This document shows positions 61,142-64,000 of a stretch of DNA of 64,000 nucleotides, piece after piece (within the stretch, counting starts at the first letter, position 1; every line of letters begins with the position of its first letter). The DNA comes from Flavobacteriales bacterium (GTDB taxonomy: Bacteria; Bacteroidota; Bacteroidia; Flavobacteriales_F; PHOS-HE28). Under the pieces are notes generated by a model. That model was not told the DNA's origin. It worked only from the letters and a program-made list of their open reading frames with translations, and searched no databases. Where the stretch lies: assembly GCA_019638115.1 (NCBI GenBank), contig JAHBUK010000001.1, positions 700,238-764,237 on the forward strand. Reading direction: 5' to 3'. A program made the position numbers and the translations under genes.

Positions 61142-62749
61142 CTACTCCACCACCACCTGCTGGTGCCTCACCCCTTCCGGGTCCGTCACTCGCAACACGT
61201 ACGCACCCCGCCCGAAACGCGATAGGTCCACCTCCTCCAACGTGGCGCTGGTGGGCAAGGGGCGTTGCAGCAGCAGGCGCCCCGTGGCATCGTACACGCT
61301 GTAGTAGCTGTCCCGCAGCAAGGGATCACTGAACTCCAGGTTGAAGCGCCCCGGCGTGGGGTTGGGGTAGACCCGCACACTGCGCTGCTTGGAGCTGTGG
61401 TGCGGCGGCACGCTCGTTACCAGGCAGGCATCGTACACGGCGATGGGCGCGAAGGTAGTGTCGCTCACAAAGGCAGGGTGAACGGTGGCGCCATCGATGG
61501 AGGTGAGCGTGAAGCTGCTGTCCGTGGGGAAGAGGTCCAATATCTGAAGGGGATACTGGCGTTCTTGACAGGAGAAGTGGCCCAAGGAATCGGCCTTGAA
61601 GATGTAGGGAAGGCCGGTTTGCATGTTCGGTAGGTTGCCCCAGACACCTCCACTGAACATCAACCCGCCATCTGAATGGGCCAACAGGTCCATGGTGAAG
61701 TAGTCATGGCCGTCCGCCCCCACCGACCGCGTCCAGAGCGTATCCCCATTCAGGTCTGTCTTCATCAGGAAGGGTCGGAAGAAGAGGTTGTTCTGCGGGT
61801 AACCCAACGTGGCGAGCATGGCATATTTGCCGTCCAGCTTCTTCACCAAGCGCGAGGGATGGCGCGAATACCATAGGTTAGGCGCACTATCGTAGCCCCT
61901 GCACCACTGCACCTCGCCATCGCCGTTCAACTTCATCATGAAAAGCCTGGGATGATAGGTGGGCGGATAGGGAATGAACGGATTGGTGGAGGCAATGCTG
62001 TCCGTGAAACCGGTAATAACAAAAGAGTCGTCGGACTCGATCACCGCATCGTGTACCATGCCCTTGGGGCGGATGTAACTCTTCAGCCAAAGGAAATTGC
62101 CATCGGCATCCATCCGCGCCACCACCGCCCCAGCCGTGTCCATGTTAATGCCTGCAAGCAGGTCGCCTCCGGGAAGCTCCTTAATGAACTGGAAGCCGCC
62201 GCTATTCGGGAACCATTTCGCCCAAACTGGATCTAACGAAGCGGAAACCTTCATAGCGAAGAAGCTTCTCTCATGACCCCAGGCCAGGATACTTCCATCA
62301 GCGGCTACACTTAGATCGCCTATCGTGTTCCTGCATACATCATTAAGGACGTAATGCCGCAGGTCCAGGATCGTTCCTTGTTCATCGACCTTAACTACCA
62401 TTGGATGTCGAAATGGGATGACCGTAGAACCAGAAATGGAGCAAGAGTCCTTCCTGTAACCTGCGCCTATGAGATACTCATCATTTGAGATTCTCCGGAT
62501 TCCTCCGAAACCAGTAAATCCTGTGGATGGATACTCCCAGTAGGACCGTGTATATATTATATCACCATTCATATCCAAATGCGAAATTGCTCTAGTTCTA
62601 CCAAGTCCAACCATTATTCTGTTGTCATCAATTGCCGTAAGATTGAACTTGAAGGATGTACCTCCATCGTATATTTTACCGAATGTACTCTGAGCATTAA
62701 TAGAGTGTATGAATGATACAAGTGATATAGCAATTGTCATATTTCTCAT
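61142..62749 (-). CDS. T9SS-secreted repeat protein with C-terminal sorting domain
   Basis: The 535-residue protein has a signal peptide (MRNMTIAISLVSFIHSINAQ). A propeller-like body carries recurring KVDEQGTILDL, RMDADGNFLWLKSY, KLNGDGEVQWCRGY and KTDLNGDTLWTRSV, and a type A CTD (VRVYPNPTPGRFNLEFSD, YSVYDATGRLLLQRPL, GAYVLRVTD, ending QVVVE). The repeats resemble those of the protein at 18897. Bases about 62250-62760, coding for the N-terminal part, are distinctly more AT-rich than the rest of the gene, with more AT-ending codons. It is probably a surface or secreted protein of unknown function. Confidence 0.9.
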   Translation of the reverse strand: MRNMTIAISLVSFIHSINAQSTFGKIYDGGTSFKFNLTAIDDNRIMVGLGRTRAISHLDMNGDIIYTRSYWEYPSTGFTGFGGIRRISNDEYLIGAGYRKDSCSISGSTVIPFRHPMVVKVDEQGTILDLRHYVLNDVCRNTIGDLSVAADGSILAWGHERSFFAMKVSASLDPVWAKWFPNSGGFQFIKELPGGDLLAGINMDTAGAVVARMDADGNFLWLKSYIRPKGMVHDAVIESDDSFVITGFTDSIASTNPFIPYPPTYHPRLFMMKLNGDGEVQWCRGYDSAPNLWYSRHPSRLVKKLDGKYAMLATLGYPQNNLFFRPFLMKTDLNGDTLWTRSVGADGHDYFTMDLLAHSDGGLMFSGGVWGNLPNMQTGLPYIFKADSLGHFSCQERQYPLQILDLFPTDSSFTLTSIDGATVHPAFVSDTTFAPIAVYDACLVTSVPPHHSSKQRSVRVYPNPTPGRFNLEFSDPLLRDSYYSVYDATGRLLLQRPLPTSATLEEVDLSRFGRGAYVLRVTDPEGVRHQQVVVE

Positions 62750-62952
62750 GGCTTAGTGAATGATCAGTTTTTTGGACTTGCTATTCTTTCCACCTTTGAA
62801 CGCCCTCACTTGAGCGCAATGTGCATCATAATGAACGACCCGAGCCGCGCGAGTTCATTCCTGCCCATGATCCGCTCTCGATGCATGAAGGTAGCTCTTC
62901 CGTTCAGACGTCATGCAGGGAGCGAACGCTGCCCATCCGAGCACATGGCCCC

Positions 62953-62960
62953 TACCTTCG
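62953..62960 (+). promoter_or_regulatory. TACCTTCG -7 element of the PLP-enzyme gene
   Basis: TACCTTCG lies 25 bases before the ATG at 62986, at the same distance as the box in front of gdhA. Confidence 0.55.
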
Positions 62961-62985
62961 CCGTCCCATTCGCACTACCTCCCCC

Positions 62986-64000
62986 ATGAAATTCGCCACC
63001 AAAGCCATCCACGCCGGTGTGGAGCCGGACCCTACGACCGGCGCCATAATGACGCCCATCTACCAGACCAGCACCTACGTGCAGGCTGCGCCGGGCGACC
63101 ACAAGGGCTACGAGTACAGCCGCACGCACAACCCCACGCGCACGGCCTTGCAAAACGCCTTGGCCGCGTTGGAGAACGGCACGCACGGGCTGTGCTTCAG
63201 CAGTGGCATGGCCAGCATCGATGCCATTGTGAAGCTGTTGAAGCCGGGCGATGAGGTGGTGAGCACCAACGATCTGTACGGTGGCACCTACCGCCTCTTC
63301 ACCAAGATCTTCGAAGGCTTCGGCATCAAGTTCCACTTTGTGGACATGAGCGACCTGAAGAACGTGGAGGCCGCCATGAGCGCCAACACCAAGCTGATCT
63401 GGGCCGAAACGCCCACCAATCCGCTGCTGCGTATCATCGACATCGCGGGACTGAGCGCGATCGCCAAGAAGCACGGCTGCCTGTTGGGCATCGACAACAC
63501 CTTCGCAACGCCCTTCTTGCAAACGCCCATCGACCTGGGTGCCGACATCGTGATGCACAGCGTGACGAAGTACCTGGGCGGCCACAGCGATGTGGTAATG
63601 GGCGCCCTGGTGGTAAAGGATGCAGAACTCGCCGAGCGCCTGGCCTTCATCCAGAACAGTTGCGGCGCCACGCCGGGTCCGCAGGATTGCTTCCTGGTGC
63701 TGCGCGGCTTGAAGACGCTGCACCTTCGCATGCAGCGCCACTGTGAGAACGGCAAGGCCGTGGCCGAGTTCCTGGCGCAGCACCCCAAGGTGGACAAGGT
63801 TTACTGGCCGGGCTTCGCCACGCATGCGAACCACGCCATCGCGGCGCAGCAGATGCGCGGTTTCGGTGGCATGATGAGCTTCACCCTGAAGGGCGACGAC
63901 ATGGCCGATGCCACGCGCGTACTAAGCAGCACCACCCTCTTCGCCCTGGCGGAAAGCCTCGGCGGCGTGGAAAGCCTGTTGGGCCACCCAGCGAGTATGA
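62986..64000 (+). CDS. Cystathionine gamma-synthase/gamma-lyase type PLP enzyme (partial)
   Basis: At least 338 residues from ATG 62986, running off the right edge. It has the Cys/Met metabolism PLP-enzyme pattern: MKFATKAIHAGVEPDPTTGA, PIYQTSTYVQ, YEYSRTHNPTRTALQNALAA then LENGTHGLCFSSGMASIDAI, WAETPTNPLLRIIDIAGLS, DNTFATPFLQTPIDLGADIV and MHSVTKYLGGHSDVVMGALV with the PLP-binding Lys, and SLGGVESLLGHPASM. It acts in the methionine/cysteine trans-sulfuration pathway. About 40 residues are missing at the C-terminus. Synthase and lyase cannot be separated from this sequence. Confidence 0.95.
   Translation, partial: MKFATKAIHAGVEPDPTTGAIMTPIYQTSTYVQAAPGDHKGYEYSRTHNPTRTALQNALAALENGTHGLCFSSGMASIDAIVKLLKPGDEVVSTNDLYGGTYRLFTKIFEGFGIKFHFVDMSDLKNVEAAMSANTKLIWAETPTNPLLRIIDIAGLSAIAKKHGCLLGIDNTFATPFLQTPIDLGADIVMHSVTKYLGGHSDVVMGALVVKDAELAERLAFIQNSCGATPGPQDCFLVLRGLKTLHLRMQRHCENGKAVAEFLAQHPKVDKVYWPGFATHANHAIAAQQMRGFGGMMSFTLKGDDMADATRVLSSTTLFALAESLGGVESLLGHPASM

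Noticed and set aside
62756..62989. A plus-strand frame between the T9SS cargo gene and the PLP enzyme.
   Set aside because: It has no recognisable feature and overlaps the promoter and start of the PLP enzyme gene.

Overview
This 64 kb window is high-GC bacterial chromosome and almost certainly comes from the Bacteroidota, probably a Flavobacteriales-like lineage. The signs are secreted proteins with type IX secretion (T9SS) C-terminal sorting domains, a TonB-dependent receptor with a carboxypeptidase-like N-terminal domain, an ExbB/ExbD gene cluster, a bacilliredoxin of the BrxA/BrxB type, an HU-like/SPOR fusion protein, and promoter elements of the Bacteroidota TAnnTTTG type (here very often TACCTTCG) close to start codons. 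Almost all of the window is ordinary core chromosome; no prophage, integrative element or CRISPR array is visible.

Layout. 1-5.1 kb: a truncated membrane protein and two amidohydrolase-like genes. 5.4-8.9 kb: a YfcC-type carrier, then a translationally coupled trio (membrane protein, lipoprotein cytochrome c, hflX). 9.1-9.8 kb: a VapBC-like toxin-antitoxin pair. 9.9-16.6 kb: a class A penicillin-binding protein, an O-antigen ligase/polymerase, a Wzz-like protein and an MsbA-like ABC exporter, all envelope biogenesis. 16.7-26.2 kb: rbfA, a methyltransferase, a RAYT (REP-associated) transposase bracketed by two inverted REP-like hairpins, a T9SS cargo protein, an AsmA-like giant, a LolE-like permease and dusB. 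26.2-30.5 kb: a 55-bp tandem array, the exbB/exbD operon (one exbB, three exbD paralogues) and tRNA-Ser(GGA). 30.5-38.5 kb: asparaginase, tatD, a heptosyltransferase-like enzyme, cytochrome c, thioesterase, peroxiredoxin, SPOR protein and kdsB. 38.5-47 kb: TonB receptor, dprA, an FGE-like protein, a barrel protein, gdhA, a DUF4349-like lipoprotein and bacilliredoxin. 47.2-55.4 kb: a large M36 metalloprotease, tadA, a heme c/copper monooxygenase fusion with a T9SS tail, recJ and a DUF481-like protein. 55.4-64 kb: two tiny genes, udk, nadD, gmk, yicC, an EamA transporter, a lysylphosphatidylglycerol-synthase-like membrane protein, another T9SS cargo and a truncated cystathionine gamma-synthase/lyase-type PLP enzyme.

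Functional themes. Envelope building (class A PBP, MsbA, Wzz, O-antigen ligase, KdsB, GT9 enzyme, AsmA, LolE-like permease) sits beside TonB energisation and T9SS cargo. The most unusual content is non-coding: several families of short intergenic repeats. They include an octamer array that runs exactly up to the GTG start of the LolE-like gene, a 55-bp element present as two identical inverted copies 6.8 kb apart, an in-frame copy of part of that element inside a methyltransferase gene, a seven-unit 55-bp tandem array, and a self-contained RAYT transposase with REP hairpins. No complete new multi-gene system is evident; the strongest leads are these repeats and the heme c/copper monooxygenase/T9SS fusion.
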